Part shown: positions 34,443-43,170 of the stretch, one piece after another
Numbering within the stretch: the stretch's first letter is position 1
Layout of the letters: each line of letters opens with the position of its first letter
Assembly (NCBI RefSeq): GCF_002087085.1
Contig: NZ_MWQY01000003.1
Span: forward strand, 62,001 to 126,000
DNA length: 64,000 nt
Source of the DNA: Marispirochaeta aestuarii
GTDB taxonomy: Bacteria > Spirochaetota > Spirochaetia > JC444 > Marispirochaetaceae
Direction of reading: 5' to 3'
Made by a program: the position numbers and the translations under genes
The notes under the pieces: model-generated
The model's input: only the letters and a program-made list of their open reading frames with translations
What the model was told of the DNA's origin: nothing
Database searches by the model: none

Positions 34443-36821
34443 TTAATTCAAGTTGCGGCCCCGTACGGATGCCGTTATTCCTGTTCGCAAAACAGAGCAA
34501 GCAATACCGGTGCCCTGCCGCGTAAACTCAATTGTGATTTCCCCTATCGGGATATTTGCCCCGTCGCGGAGTGTACCGGTTAATGTTGCGACGCCTGCCG
34601 CCTGCCCTGATAAAGCGCCGACACCGGAAAGCGTACCGGTGATGGTAACCGTACCGGCTGACAGGCCAGATAATGCGCCTTTTGCTTGTAAAGTCCCGGT
34701 GACGACCGAAGAACCGGCCGCAACTCCTTGTAGGTTTCCGGTCGGTGCCGCGTTGTGGAGAGTACCGGAGGCAATACACGACCCCTCGGATAACCCGTTC
34801 AGTGATCCGACGCCGAAAAGGAGCGCTGTAATATCGCACGTACCGGCCGCAGAACCGGAGAGAGATCCAGTACCAGAGAGAATTGCCGAGACGGTCGCAA
34901 GCCCGTAAGCTGATCCAGACAAACTACCAGTGCCGGTCAGGACGCCGGAAAGAACGGATGCCCCTTCGGAGGCCCCGGACAATGCACCTGTGCCGGTAAG
35001 AGTACCCGATGCCGTGGACGTGCCCTCCGATGTGCCAGAGATTGCGCCTGATCCTCCGCCCTCGGTGCGATAGATAAAATCAACGTATGTTGTGTAGGTA
35101 GAATCCCCGTCGTCCTCAGTGTAAAGCACCGGAAAATAGTCAGCGTTGGATGGGAGGACCGGAGCTACATTCGGGTGTCCGCTGGGTGCAGAGTCATTGA
35201 CAATTACCTCAGCGCTCCATCCAGCATCATACGATCTGCGGCATATATCGCCGTCACTGTTGACATATAGACAGTAGACAACCCCGTCATCCTGGTAGCC
35301 GATTGCGGGTTCAGAATTAAACGTACCGGGAGTTGCGAGCGTAACCGGACTACTCCACGAGTTCCCCCATGTTTTATGAGCATGCCGGATAACGTACGTT
35401 CCATCGACCTGATCTGCCCAGACTACATGTATAGTGCCGTCACTATCGATAGTAGCTCCGAACTGCCGGGTGAGAGCGTCACTTGACGCAGTTGTAATGT
35501 AATCAGTGTCAGCGTCAAAACTGTCTACGCCGTCCCAACGATACAGATAAAATCTACATCCGCCCGTCCTCTGCTCATAGACAACAAGCGCGGGCCTGCC
35601 GTCTGCAACGACCATCCCCACGCGATGCTCAGTATCAAACGTGTCTCCGGTGTTATAGGTAGCTGTAAACGTCTCACCGTTATCGCCGGAATAGTGCACA
35701 TAGATAAGGTCTGCTCCGGACTGCGAAACAACCCGATCTGATATCCATAGATTTGTACCGTCTGCGACCATGCCTCCGCACGACCCAGTATTACCTGCCC
35801 CCCATGGATTAAGAGCGGCGTCGTCGGCACTGACATGGTGCGCTCCGAGGTAGACTGAGGCAAAAAACTTGCGGTATGTAATTCCACCGGCACCGTTACG
35901 ATCAGCTGTATGCAAATATCCGGCAGAATCAATCCATACTGTAGTATGATAGTTAAAATCAAAATCGCCGACCGGGTGCCATGTCGCGCCCCAGTCGTTG
36001 GAGAAAAAAATGTCGTTGCCGGTCGCCTGCACCACTGCCCAGATATTCCAGGGGTACGTCTGATGAGGGATTATTTTGTATCGTGGAAGGGCCAGCGTCG
36101 CATCGTCTGTTACATCAGTCGCAAGAGGTACGCGTCCTGTCGGTGTTGCCGGCTCTGTTGTTTTAAGGGCATCGTCAGGAGTTCCACTTGTCGGGTTATC
36201 TCCGCTGTTGAGCGTATATGTGCCACTGAGCGTGATCCCGCCCTCGTCATCGATAATGTCGCCTGCGAATGGACAGTGTACGATCAGATCAGTAGTCGAG
36301 ATATTCTGAGGATCAACACCGGCAAGGTATGCATCCGCCTCAGCTGGAGTTAAAACTCTGTCCCAGATAGCAAGCTGTGCAAGCGATCCGTCAAAATATG
36401 ATCCGGGAGAAGAGTCGTTAAAACGCCCAAGAGCTAATTGATTAACGTTATCAGGCGTTAGTCCGTTGCTACCAGAGACAACTTCAATTTCACCGTCTGT
36501 CCCCATTAAACGGAGTGTCGTGTCATCGGCCTCGAAAATTATGACTACCCTGCGCCATACGCCGGTAGCTATTGTGCCGGTACTACGGACATTATTTATC
36601 ACACTATCACGGGCGCCAGCTTCGATTACATTGCCCTCACCGTGATTAAAGTAGATGTACCCCAACCAGTCTGCTGATTGACTCGTATTTGCGATGCAAA
36701 ATAGTGTCCCGTCTGATAGACTGTCAAGTTTAAATGACAGTGCGACGGTAAAAGGGTAACCAGTTACCGGAGTTGAGCTATCTATGTATTGTGAGCTGCC
36801 AGCGTCAAACTGTATACCCAT
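34443..36821 (-). CDS. Large tail fibre/spike: LamG + Asp-box propeller + Gly/Ser repeats
   Basis: 792 residues from the ATG at 36821 (GAGG upstream); a longer frame to 37022 has an arginine-rich non-family extension and no support. N-terminus: concanavalin/LamG-like domain (FDAGSSQYIDSS to LTPAEADAYLAG, about 1-175). Middle: beta-propeller with two Asp boxes (SNDWGATW and SGDNGETF), as in sialidases and tailspikes. C-terminus: seven and a half degenerate 20-residue repeats. This suggests a receptor-binding protein that binds or cuts a surface glycan (inference). Confidence 0.8.
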   Translation of the reverse strand: MGIQFDAGSSQYIDSSTPVTGYPFTVALSFKLDSLSDGTLFCIANTSQSADWLGYIYFNHGEGNVIEAGARDSVINNVRSTGTIATGVWRRVVIIFEADDTTLRLMGTDGEIEVVSGSNGLTPDNVNQLALGRFNDSSPGSYFDGSLAQLAIWDRVLTPAEADAYLAGVDPQNISTTDLIVHCPFAGDIIDDEGGITLSGTYTLNSGDNPTSGTPDDALKTTEPATPTGRVPLATDVTDDATLALPRYKIIPHQTYPWNIWAVVQATGNDIFFSNDWGATWHPVGDFDFNYHTTVWIDSAGYLHTADRNGAGGITYRKFFASVYLGAHHVSADDAALNPWGAGNTGSCGGMVADGTNLWISDRVVSQSGADLIYVHYSGDNGETFTATYNTGDTFDTEHRVGMVVADGRPALVVYEQRTGGCRFYLYRWDGVDSFDADTDYITTASSDALTRQFGATIDSDGTIHVVWADQVDGTYVIRHAHKTWGNSWSSPVTLATPGTFNSEPAIGYQDDGVVYCLYVNSDGDICRRSYDAGWSAEVIVNDSAPSGHPNVAPVLPSNADYFPVLYTEDDGDSTYTTYVDFIYRTEGGGSGAISGTSEGTSTASGTLTGTGALSGASEGASVLSGVLTGTGSLSGSAYGLATVSAILSGTGSLSGSAAGTCDITALLFGVGSLNGLSEGSCIASGTLHNAAPTGNLQGVAAGSSVVTGTLQAKGALSGLSAGTVTITGTLSGVGALSGQAAGVATLTGTLRDGANIPIGEITIEFTRQGTGIACSVLRTGITASVRGRNLN
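34564..35024 (-). repeat. Tandem 60-bp coding repeats in the large fibre gene
   Basis: About 7.5 in-frame copies of a 20-residue unit with consensus GxxxxxGTLxGxGALSGxxx. Copies differ at many positions, so the repeat is old rather than newly expanded; one copy has a 3-residue insertion. Confidence 0.8.
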
Positions 36822-36844
36822 AAGTTCCTCAGGTTCCTCCTGCC

Positions 36845-37294
36845 CTACATCCCCGAATCCCGCAAGCCCTGTATTTTCTTTAAGTCCGTCTCCTCTTGCC
36901 ACGGGAAATACCCGAAAGGGCCGTCTTGAGTGACGGGTACCTCCTCGGTAGAATATGCGAGCGATGAATAGGTTACATTCCCGCCGCCATCGGTGTGTTT
37001 GTATCTCAGGGCGACATACCAAGGGACTCTCGGATAGAGTGCAATCTGCATTTGTGTTGCTGTGGTTATGCCGAAGAAAGTCAGGTTTTCAATCGGCTGA
37101 ACTTCAATGTCGCTTCCGGGATATCCGTAGACTTCATATTCAATCATATCCCCCGGGAGGAATGGATTTCCGTCTGCGTCCTCAATTATCGCGTTCCATT
37201 CCAATGTCGGATGTGAATTGTAAAATACCTGCTCCTGCGAAAAAGCGAAAAATAAAAGAAGCGTAAAAATCAAAACGAATAAAATCTTTTTCAT
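36845..37294 (-). CDS. Secreted phage protein of unknown function
   Basis: The 149-residue precursor begins MKKILFVLIFTLLLFFAFSQ, a signal peptide cleaved near residue 20. The mature part has fibronectin-like beta pattern (PTLEWNAIIEDADGNPF, YEVYGYPGSDIEVQPIENL, YVALRYKHTDGGGNVTY). Not recognised. It lies in the lysis/envelope cluster, overlapping the holin-like gene by 4 nt. Confidence 0.75.
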   Translation of the reverse strand: MKKILFVLIFTLLLFFAFSQEQVFYNSHPTLEWNAIIEDADGNPFLPGDMIEYEVYGYPGSDIEVQPIENLTFFGITTATQMQIALYPRVPWYVALRYKHTDGGGNVTYSSLAYSTEEVPVTQDGPFGYFPWQEETDLKKIQGLRDSGM

Positions 37295-37458
37295 GACATA
37301 ATCTCCCTAATTAAAATCAATCCAGCGGTTGCCATAGATGCGGCAATACCGACGGTGTTCCCAATGCTTCCCGGATCGCCTCCGGTCAGCACAAAAACAA
37401 TCACGCAAACAATCGCACAAGCAAGCGCGCTCCTATTCACTATCTTTTTTATTTTCAT
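37291..37458 (-). CDS. Small membrane protein, holin candidate
   Basis: The 55-residue protein starts at the ATG with GAGGAG upstream (37458), not at 37521. Two membrane helices (ALACAIVCVIVFVLTGG and VGIAASMATAGLILIREI) separated by a short loop, and a charged N-terminus: class II holin shape. Its place right after the spanin genes supports a lysis role; this rests on topology and context only. Confidence 0.65.
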   Translation of the reverse strand: MKIKKIVNRSALACAIVCVIVFVLTGGDPGSIGNTVGIAASMATAGLILIREIMS

Positions 37459-37729
37459 ATTCTCCTCGTATGCGAAAATATTTTTCTTCCGTTGCTCGAA
37501 CATCCAGGTAATATTCGGCAATCTGAATCCACAGCTCAGATGGTATTGTCACCGTCTGGCCGTCCTCTGAATATTTGACCCCGAAAGGATCAGGCGGCCT
37601 GGGAAAATCAATCTCCGGCGGGAGTATCGTTTCCGTCACTGTCTGCGGCGAGCTTATGCATGATGTCAGTAGCAGACCGAGCAGGATGATCGCTATTGCG
37701 AATCTTCCGCTTTTTTTTAGCAGTGTCAC
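37433..37729 (-). CDS. Rz1-like outer-membrane spanin (lipoprotein)
   Basis: The 98-residue protein has a lipoprotein signal (IAIILLGLLLTSC, Cys at about 24) and a proline-rich start of the mature part (ILPPEIDFPRPPDP), the Rz1 hallmark. It starts inside the Rz-like gene in another frame and overlaps it by 122 nt, the classic overlapping spanin arrangement. With its partner it would fuse inner and outer membrane at lysis, in keeping with a diderm host. Confidence 0.8.
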   Translation of the reverse strand: MTLLKKSGRFAIAIILLGLLLTSCISSPQTVTETILPPEIDFPRPPDPFGVKYSEDGQTVTIPSELWIQIAEYYLDVRATEEKYFRIRGEYENKKDSE

Positions 37730-37925
37730 GGTTTACCTCCTCAATTGCGTGTATTATGTGATCCCTACGCCTCACCTCTTCGGTTAGCCTGTGGACTTCC
37801 TTCCGGTGTTCCCGGCGCTCAATGTCGCGCTCTTTGACTATTCCGGCGGTATGTTTAAGCTGTTTTATCCAGAGGAAAAATCCGCCCCCTGAAAGCAAGG
37901 TTGCAATTAAAGCCCATGTCAACAC
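37608..37925 (-). CDS. Rz-like inner-membrane spanin
   Basis: The 105-residue protein has one N-terminal membrane helix (MLTWALIATLLSGGGFFLWI) and a charged periplasmic coiled coil (about 25-75, RREHRKEVHRLTEEVRRRDH). Size, topology and overlap with the lipoprotein gene fit an i-spanin. The sequence itself has no distinctive motif. Confidence 0.8.
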   Translation of the reverse strand: MLTWALIATLLSGGGFFLWIKQLKHTAGIVKERDIERREHRKEVHRLTEEVRRRDHIIHAIEEVNRDTAKKKRKIRNSDHPARSATDIMHKLAADSDGNDTPAGD

Positions 37926-37926
37926 T

Positions 37927-38253
37927 TTATGCCTCCCATGTGCATTGACCCGCTACCGCTCGCCACGTATCGCCGTATTCGCGGTTGTGAAGAGTTACAG
38001 TTAATTTGACATTTCGTAGCAGCAGGTGGTAATGGTCATAATCAAAGGTCTCAAACTCGCGGACCATTTCGTCAGCCTCGAAGATATAAAGCATGTTGTC
38101 GGCTGGTTGCCAGATAGGGACAACTGGTTCCGGCTCAGGCTCAGGGATAATTTCTGGCTCATCGATTGCCACTGGAGCAGTTTCCAACTCCATCGGCTGT
38201 GCGCAAGCTGACAGGATCAGCGCAAGGCTAATCAATTTTAACAATGTGGTCAT
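37927..38253 (-). CDS. Small phage lipoprotein
   Basis: The 108-residue precursor has a lipoprotein signal (LLKLISLALILSAC, Cys 17) and an acidic proline-rich linker (EIIPEPEPEPVVPIW), followed by a short domain. Not recognised. It is next to the spanins, so it may be a further lysis or exclusion factor. It overlaps the next gene upstream by 26 nt. Confidence 0.75.
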   Translation of the reverse strand: MTTLLKLISLALILSACAQPMELETAPVAIDEPEIIPEPEPEPVVPIWQPADNMLYIFEADEMVREFETFDYDHYHLLLRNVKLTVTLHNREYGDTWRAVAGQCTWEA

Positions 38254-38443
38254 AACCGGTTTCCCGCTTGAGGATTATCGCCCTGAGTTTTACGTTCTTC
38301 AAAATCAAGTCTCTGTTTTCCTCGGTCACTTCGACGGACTTCACCTCTTCTAAGATTTCACGTTGCTGGTCAACCGTCTCGCCTTCTACGTCGACCGGCA
38401 CCGTTTCATATTCGCCGGTTTTTTTCAAAATCTTCGCTATCAT
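38228..38443 (-). CDS. Small acidic phage protein
   Basis: The 71 residues are charged (VPVDVEGETVDQQREILEEVKSVEVTEENRDLILKNVK in outline) with no signal peptide or motif I recognise. It sits between the fibre gene and the lipoprotein gene in the minus-strand block. AGGAG lies upstream of the ATG. Confidence 0.65.
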   Translation of the reverse strand: MIAKILKKTGEYETVPVDVEGETVDQQREILEEVKSVEVTEENRDLILKNVKLRAIILKRETGYDHIVKID

Positions 38444-38452
38444 AAAATCTCC

Positions 38453-39511
38453 TTATGCTACGTATGAGCGGCCCCACAGATACATGTAGGCTGCTATGTT
38501 TCTGGGCCTGGTCTCACCGTCGGTTGTTGCCGAGGTGCGGGCGTTGGGCGACCCTGAAGAATCTAAAGAAACCAAGAATCTATTATAGCTACCTGAAGTA
38601 GCAGCAACCCCATCTGCAATGGCTGTCTGGTAAAAAGCGCCAGTAGCGGGTGCAATAGCTGATCCAGACGCTACAATAACGTCTCCCGTTATCCTCTGCA
38701 TCTGATCGAGCTTCCGAAAACCGCTTACCCTGTCCGACCCCTCTGACATGATTGCGTATCCGTCAACGGGGAAAAGTCTCGCCGTGGTTGTCGACCCTGC
38801 GACCCGGTGCCGGTAGAACGAGGCGACGGCTGTCACTCCGCCGGAATTGTCGGATGCTGCATAGGCGAAAGATATCGTTCTGGATGCTGCGTCAACGTCG
38901 GTAATGGCGTAATCCCCCGCGGCAATGTCTCCAATAGCCGATGCAAGCGTGATGGTCTGCCAGTTTCCATATCCGCCATGTGCCACGGTGTCTTCCGACA
39001 GGACTCCAAGGATTGCGAGCTCGGCGGTAGTGTTGGCAAAGGTCAGTGTTGCAACGTTCGAGACTATCGCCCAATTGGTGACGTCAAACTGGTATTTCTC
39101 CCCCGTTTTGTTGTGCATGTAATAAGCGGGTCGCGCCCTAAGTACCGGCACAAGGTCGGGCCAGTTGGTCGCGGAAATATCAAGATGGTCTTCGATACTG
39201 GACAGGCACACCGCAGGGTTGAAATCTTCAGGGTTGTCTTTATCGAAGGCGGCCGGGGCTTCGTATTCCTCGGAGAAAAAAACCTCTCCAAGCTTTTTAC
39301 CGTATTTAATCGCCATTCCTTTTATTGCCGATAGAATGTATGTATTCGATCCGTCGGCCTCGGCAATTGAAAATTCATCTTGAACGCCGATAAGCTCCCG
39401 CTGTACGTCGTTCGCCCATTGAGCGGTGACAACCGTTCCGTCGGGGTTTGTTATCGGGTCGTAGTCTGCAAACTCATTTGATACATGCCCTGGTCCTGCT
39501 ATTTTTCTCAT
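38453..39511 (-). CDS. Tail fibre protein with collar-like C-terminus
   Basis: The 352 residues start with the baseplate-associated pattern (VTAQWANDVQRELIGVQDEF, seen in many fibre proteins) and end with TDGETRPRNIAAYMYLWG, the receptor-facing tip common to many tail fibres (consensus ETRPRNIA). The middle is beta-rich and Ala/Ser/Thr-rich. It directly follows the Mu gp48-like gene, the usual fibre position. Confidence 0.85.
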   Translation of the reverse strand: MRKIAGPGHVSNEFADYDPITNPDGTVVTAQWANDVQRELIGVQDEFSIAEADGSNTYILSAIKGMAIKYGKKLGEVFFSEEYEAPAAFDKDNPEDFNPAVCLSSIEDHLDISATNWPDLVPVLRARPAYYMHNKTGEKYQFDVTNWAIVSNVATLTFANTTAELAILGVLSEDTVAHGGYGNWQTITLASAIGDIAAGDYAITDVDAASRTISFAYAASDNSGGVTAVASFYRHRVAGSTTTARLFPVDGYAIMSEGSDRVSGFRKLDQMQRITGDVIVASGSAIAPATGAFYQTAIADGVAATSGSYNRFLVSLDSSGSPNARTSATTDGETRPRNIAAYMYLWGRSYVA

Positions 39512-39514
39512 TGT

Positions 39515-40144
39515 CTACTCCTTGCCTACTTCTGCAAGCCCGGTCACACCGAGCCCTACCATGGCGGTGTCGGTGATACCAAGTACCGTCACGTCATAGA
39601 CCGCCGTATGTGTCAGCGGTGCTATCCTATCTAAGATATTTTGAATTCCGTTAAGGTCATACGGTGTTGAGATTTCGCCGGTGACGCGGTAATAATAGAC
39701 GGGATATGTCCCGTCCATAGCTCCGGCAGGTACCCAAGATTGATAATCGGTCGTTACCATCTTGCCGATCATGCCGATACCTACCTGGTTAATCGGTTCT
39801 ATTTCCACCTCTTCGATGGTTACGTTCGGATACGCAACCTGTAAGACAGCCTCGATGTATTCTTTCGATTGGCCACCGATCGCAGTAAATGCCTGCTTTG
39901 CCCGCTTCCGTAGTGTCGCCGTCGATTGTGTCGGGTCATAGGTAATTCCGAGCTGTGCATACCATTGCTGTAGCGTATCGGTGGCGGTGCCTGGGTTGCT
40001 CTCGGTGATAACGTCCATTAGGAATTCCCGGAGGCGTTCCAAGGAAAGCGCGAGGGCGTCAACCAACTGTCCGATATTTCCGAACAGTTGCCACGGGTGG
40101 CCAGGTGGGAAAAGGCTTCTCAATGTCGAGCGCATTATACCCAT
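39515..40144 (-). CDS. Mu gp48-like tail protein (YmfQ/DUF2313)
   Basis: The 209 residues contain LFPPGHPWQLFG and ITESNPGTATDTLQQWYAQLGI, then the ARxxAQAF-like AKQAFTAIGGQSKEYIEAVLQ, as in the YmfQ/gp48 baseplate family (P2 gpI position). It overlaps the gp47-like gene by 10 nt. Confidence 0.85.
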   Translation of the reverse strand: MGIMRSTLRSLFPPGHPWQLFGNIGQLVDALALSLERLREFLMDVITESNPGTATDTLQQWYAQLGITYDPTQSTATLRKRAKQAFTAIGGQSKEYIEAVLQVAYPNVTIEEVEIEPINQVGIGMIGKMVTTDYQSWVPAGAMDGTYPVYYYRVTGEISTPYDLNGIQNILDRIAPLTHTAVYDVTVLGITDTAMVGLGVTGLAEVGKE

Positions 40145-41220
40145 GATAATGTCCTCAAAACGGCAAGTTCTGAATCATCCAGTTCATACGATGCGATAGA
40201 AGAGCCTCCCGCATTCTTCAGTACCACCGTGGCGACCAGGGCCCCGGCGTCGGCGGTGATTTTTGCGATCTCAACTTGACTGACGGTGTGTAGGTCGTTC
40301 GGCTGATCGTCGTACTGCAATGGACGGCGGCTGTACATATAATTTTCAATTGCCGTTTCAATCGCCGCTTTTACTGCTGCGGTGTTCGGTGATAAATTGC
40401 TGATGTCAACGTCAAAGTTTAATTCACTAAACGCCACTGCAGACACTTGAGCATTAAGCGGTTTTCGTTCCGGGTCGCTGACGTAGTTTTCTACCTCGGT
40501 CAATTTCGTCGAGTCCGGGATTCTGTCTGCTGGGTCATCAACGTCCAGGAGCGGATAAATATTTACAAAACCGGCCGACGGCTGAAAAGCGAAAGCCTCG
40601 GCGATGCCGGAAACCTCAGTTGCCCATAGAACATAGTCCGCAACGGATCCGCCCTGTGGTATGTTCTGCTGACGGTAAAGGATGCGGGAACGAAAAGCCG
40701 AAAGCGTTTCCTGATCTGCGCCGGACTGCGTGACCGAGGCAACGGTAATTGTATTATCAACTCCTGCCTGCGGGGTGACGATTGAAAGGGTGTCGGCAAC
40801 ATCAAGGTGTACCGCTTCTCCGCCTTCGAGTGATTCAAGTTTTAGCGTGCCGGTGGTGGTAAAGGTGAGCGCATCTGTGACCTGATAAACATTTCCGCTA
40901 TCCTGGAAAAGTGTTCCTATTGCAATGGTTGCCCCTGATCCTGTGACGGTCGCAGTGCCTATCCATTTTTGAGCCGGCGTCCTTGTTAGTCCGTATTCTT
41001 GCCCCCGGAGTGATAGGGCGTCATCGTCCATCGTTGCTGTAAAAATCTGGTCGTATAACCATGCCCCGACCCGGTAGAGAAGATGAAGCGCCCCGGCTAA
41101 TGCGGCAGCGAGTACACGCCAGACAGCGCGGGGAAGCAGTGGGGCTTCCTGCCCGGTTTGCGTTTCAATGTCTGATAATATCTGGTCTCTGATTTCCGCG
41201 ATGGTAGGAATCGTTATCAT
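40135..41220 (-). CDS. Baseplate J-like protein (Mu gp47)
   Basis: The 361 residues carry the baseplate J pattern: IRDQILSDIETQTGQEAPLLPRAV in outline, then RRAHGLYDQIFTATMD-like, GLTRTPAQKWIGTATVTG and GADQETLSAFRSRIL. The protein is a wedge component linking baseplate and fibres. It overlaps the gp46-like gene by 4 nt. Confidence 0.92.
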   Translation of the reverse strand: MITIPTIAEIRDQILSDIETQTGQEAPLLPRAVWRVLAAALAGALHLLYRVGAWLYDQIFTATMDDDALSLRGQEYGLTRTPAQKWIGTATVTGSGATIAIGTLFQDSGNVYQVTDALTFTTTGTLKLESLEGGEAVHLDVADTLSIVTPQAGVDNTITVASVTQSGADQETLSAFRSRILYRQQNIPQGGSVADYVLWATEVSGIAEAFAFQPSAGFVNIYPLLDVDDPADRIPDSTKLTEVENYVSDPERKPLNAQVSAVAFSELNFDVDISNLSPNTAAVKAAIETAIENYMYSRRPLQYDDQPNDLHTVSQVEIAKITADAGALVATVVLKNAGGSSIASYELDDSELAVLRTLSWV

Positions 41221-41621
41221 GCTATTTCAACCTCCTGGGCGTTCCAGTTCAAGGCGTATGCGTATGTTTCAATGTTCTCCGGCTTGACAATTTTCACGCG
41301 TAAATCCAGCCGCCCGCCCGGTTCGATTTCAGCCTCTACTATCACCTCATCCGCAATCCCTGAATCAGTCAGCCATGCGATGGCAGAGCGTACCGATTCG
41401 ATTACATCGTTCCGGGTGTTGACCGTGACAGGGCCATTCATCGCCTGCGGCAGTGTTGACGTGTAGCGTTCGTCTTTCGGCGTTGCGAGATTTCCCCACC
41501 ATGGCCCGGTAAAGATTGACAGGTAAACTGCGTTAAAAAGTCCGTCCGTCATTTCCGGCTTGCCATTTACTATGGTTATTTCACCGCCGTCACGGGTCGG
41601 TGTAATTTTCAGGTCTGCCAT
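41217..41621 (-). CDS. Mu gp46-like baseplate protein
   Basis: The 134 residues fit the GP46 family (gpW/gp25-type baseplate wedge): the NAVYLSIFTGPWWGN-like and SDGIADEVIVEAEIEPGGRLDLRVKI-like segments. It lies between the gp45-like and gp47-like genes. Confidence 0.85.
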   Translation of the reverse strand: MADLKITPTRDGGEITIVNGKPEMTDGLFNAVYLSIFTGPWWGNLATPKDERYTSTLPQAMNGPVTVNTRNDVIESVRSAIAWLTDSGIADEVIVEAEIEPGGRLDLRVKIVKPENIETYAYALNWNAQEVEIA

Positions 41622-42118
41622 TATCCCCCCGTCTTGACCGTTGTGGTCTCTGCTGCTGAGATATCCAGCGTGATGCTTCCGGGAGTGCCGGAGCCGTCAA
41701 GTTTTGTTCCGAGTACCGTATTAAGCGCGGTAATCATTCCATGTACTGCGGTGTCGAGTTCATCGAAAGTGACCAGCCGTTTATCTGATCCGTTAATTTC
41801 AATCGTGCCGTCAGCCTTGAGATGTATCCGCGCCGCCTCAGTATCGCCTGCGGTGTTGGTTGAGTAGACAACCGTCTCCCCTGCCGCCGGGTTAATCTCG
41901 ACCCTGTAATTATGCGCGGCTACTACAATGCGCCGGTTGCCTAATGGAATTTCGATAACCTGATCATTAACCGTCGGCGCTGATGCAATCCCCGGATTAT
42001 GGTACATCTCAAGTTCTCGTTCAGCGATTGCCGTCTGCGTTTTAATGAGTACCGCTTTTCCCGGAGCAGTTCCCCGGCGGGCGTACCGGATGCCGGTTAC
42101 TTTGCTTAATCCTCCCAC
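41621..42118 (-). CDS. Mu gp45-like baseplate spike protein
   Basis: The 165 residues match the gp45 spike family: an OB-like start (GKAVLIKTQTAIAERELEMYH), a middle EIPLGNRRIVVAAHNYRVEI, and a beta-helical repeat region (AARIHLKADGTIEING), probably the cell-puncturing trimer. It overlaps the gp44-like gene by 13 nt. Confidence 0.85.
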   Translation of the reverse strand: MGGLSKVTGIRYARRGTAPGKAVLIKTQTAIAERELEMYHNPGIASAPTVNDQVIEIPLGNRRIVVAAHNYRVEINPAAGETVVYSTNTAGDTEAARIHLKADGTIEINGSDKRLVTFDELDTAVHGMITALNTVLGTKLDGSGTPGSITLDISAAETTTVKTGG

Positions 42119-43170
42119 GGCATATCCTCCGGGTATGTGTTCGAGTAGGTACCGGGAAGCGTCAGATCAAGCGTAGTTATCCTGCCTGATGATTCGTCCA
42201 TCGAAAATGTGGCCTGCTTAATTAAAAAGAGGGATGGCTTAATGATAAAAGCGCCGGGGGCCTTGAGCCTGATTACTTCCCCTGCCCGCCAGAATGCGCC
42301 GTCATGTTTCCATCCTTTGACGATTACCTGTGGGGTGTAACTTGATATCCACGCGCGGGATCGTGCGAGTTTCGCCGCTGCCGAATAGTCCGCGCTCTCC
42401 TGCTCCGGCTGTATAATTTTCTTCCCACGGATTGCCGGGGCCATGCGCCGATCCGTGACGGTTGCCGATATGTCGGGATTTCCGTCAGATGAGGCGACAA
42501 TGATGTATTCGTGATGCAGGGTGGTAACGTCATGACCGGCTGAAACAGATACAACATTCTTTTCCCCCTCGATGATGTCGGCCACCGGTGCACTGTCTGC
42601 GATGTTGACAAACTCAAGGCGGCCGGTTGCGGTCGGTCGGCCGAATAAACCATTAGCCGCAGCGAGTTGAGATAAGAATTCATAAACCGTTTGCCCCGGT
42701 GTAATCTGCACATCGGCAAGCGGGGCGGTATCGGGGATGGCCTTCACTGTGTAGGGGTGCGCGATTTTTGCGGCTATCTGATTAAAGGTGAGCCCGGTAA
42801 ACTGAAAAGGCGGGCCTGCTGACCAGTCGATAAGTACGCCGGTGATTGACCGGCCCTGAATATTCATTGACCGATTCTCAGGGTCTGTCACAAGAGACAG
42901 CGCTTCAAGGTAGCCGGTAATCAATTTTTCATCGTCCGCCCAGACTACAACCTGCTGAGACTGATACGGGCGAAAGCGCCGTATATTATCTGGCGTTGGA
43001 TTCCAGGGAACGGAAAATGAAAAAGCATCTGCGCCTGAGTCAATCGAGCGGATAACTGACAAGCCAGACCAGCCGGTTATCCTTTCGCCACGGTTTACCT
43101 GCCCTACCTGATCGCCTCCGATTTCAATTATGATCCGGGGGTCACTCATACCAGCGGACCTCCCGGCCAT
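42106..43170 (-). CDS. Mu gp44-like baseplate hub protein
   Basis: The 354 residues begin SDPRIIIEIGGDQVGQVNRG and contain SGADAFSFSVPWNP, ENRSMNIQGRSITGVLIDW and AANGLFGRPTATGRLEFV, like the gp44/gpD hub family. It lies between the gp43-like and gp45-like genes with overlaps of 29 and 13 nt. Confidence 0.9.
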   Translation of the reverse strand: MAGRSAGMSDPRIIIEIGGDQVGQVNRGERITGWSGLSVIRSIDSGADAFSFSVPWNPTPDNIRRFRPYQSQQVVVWADDEKLITGYLEALSLVTDPENRSMNIQGRSITGVLIDWSAGPPFQFTGLTFNQIAAKIAHPYTVKAIPDTAPLADVQITPGQTVYEFLSQLAAANGLFGRPTATGRLEFVNIADSAPVADIIEGEKNVVSVSAGHDVTTLHHEYIIVASSDGNPDISATVTDRRMAPAIRGKKIIQPEQESADYSAAAKLARSRAWISSYTPQVIVKGWKHDGAFWRAGEVIRLKAPGAFIIKPSLFLIKQATFSMDESSGRITTLDLTLPGTYSNTYPEDMPWED

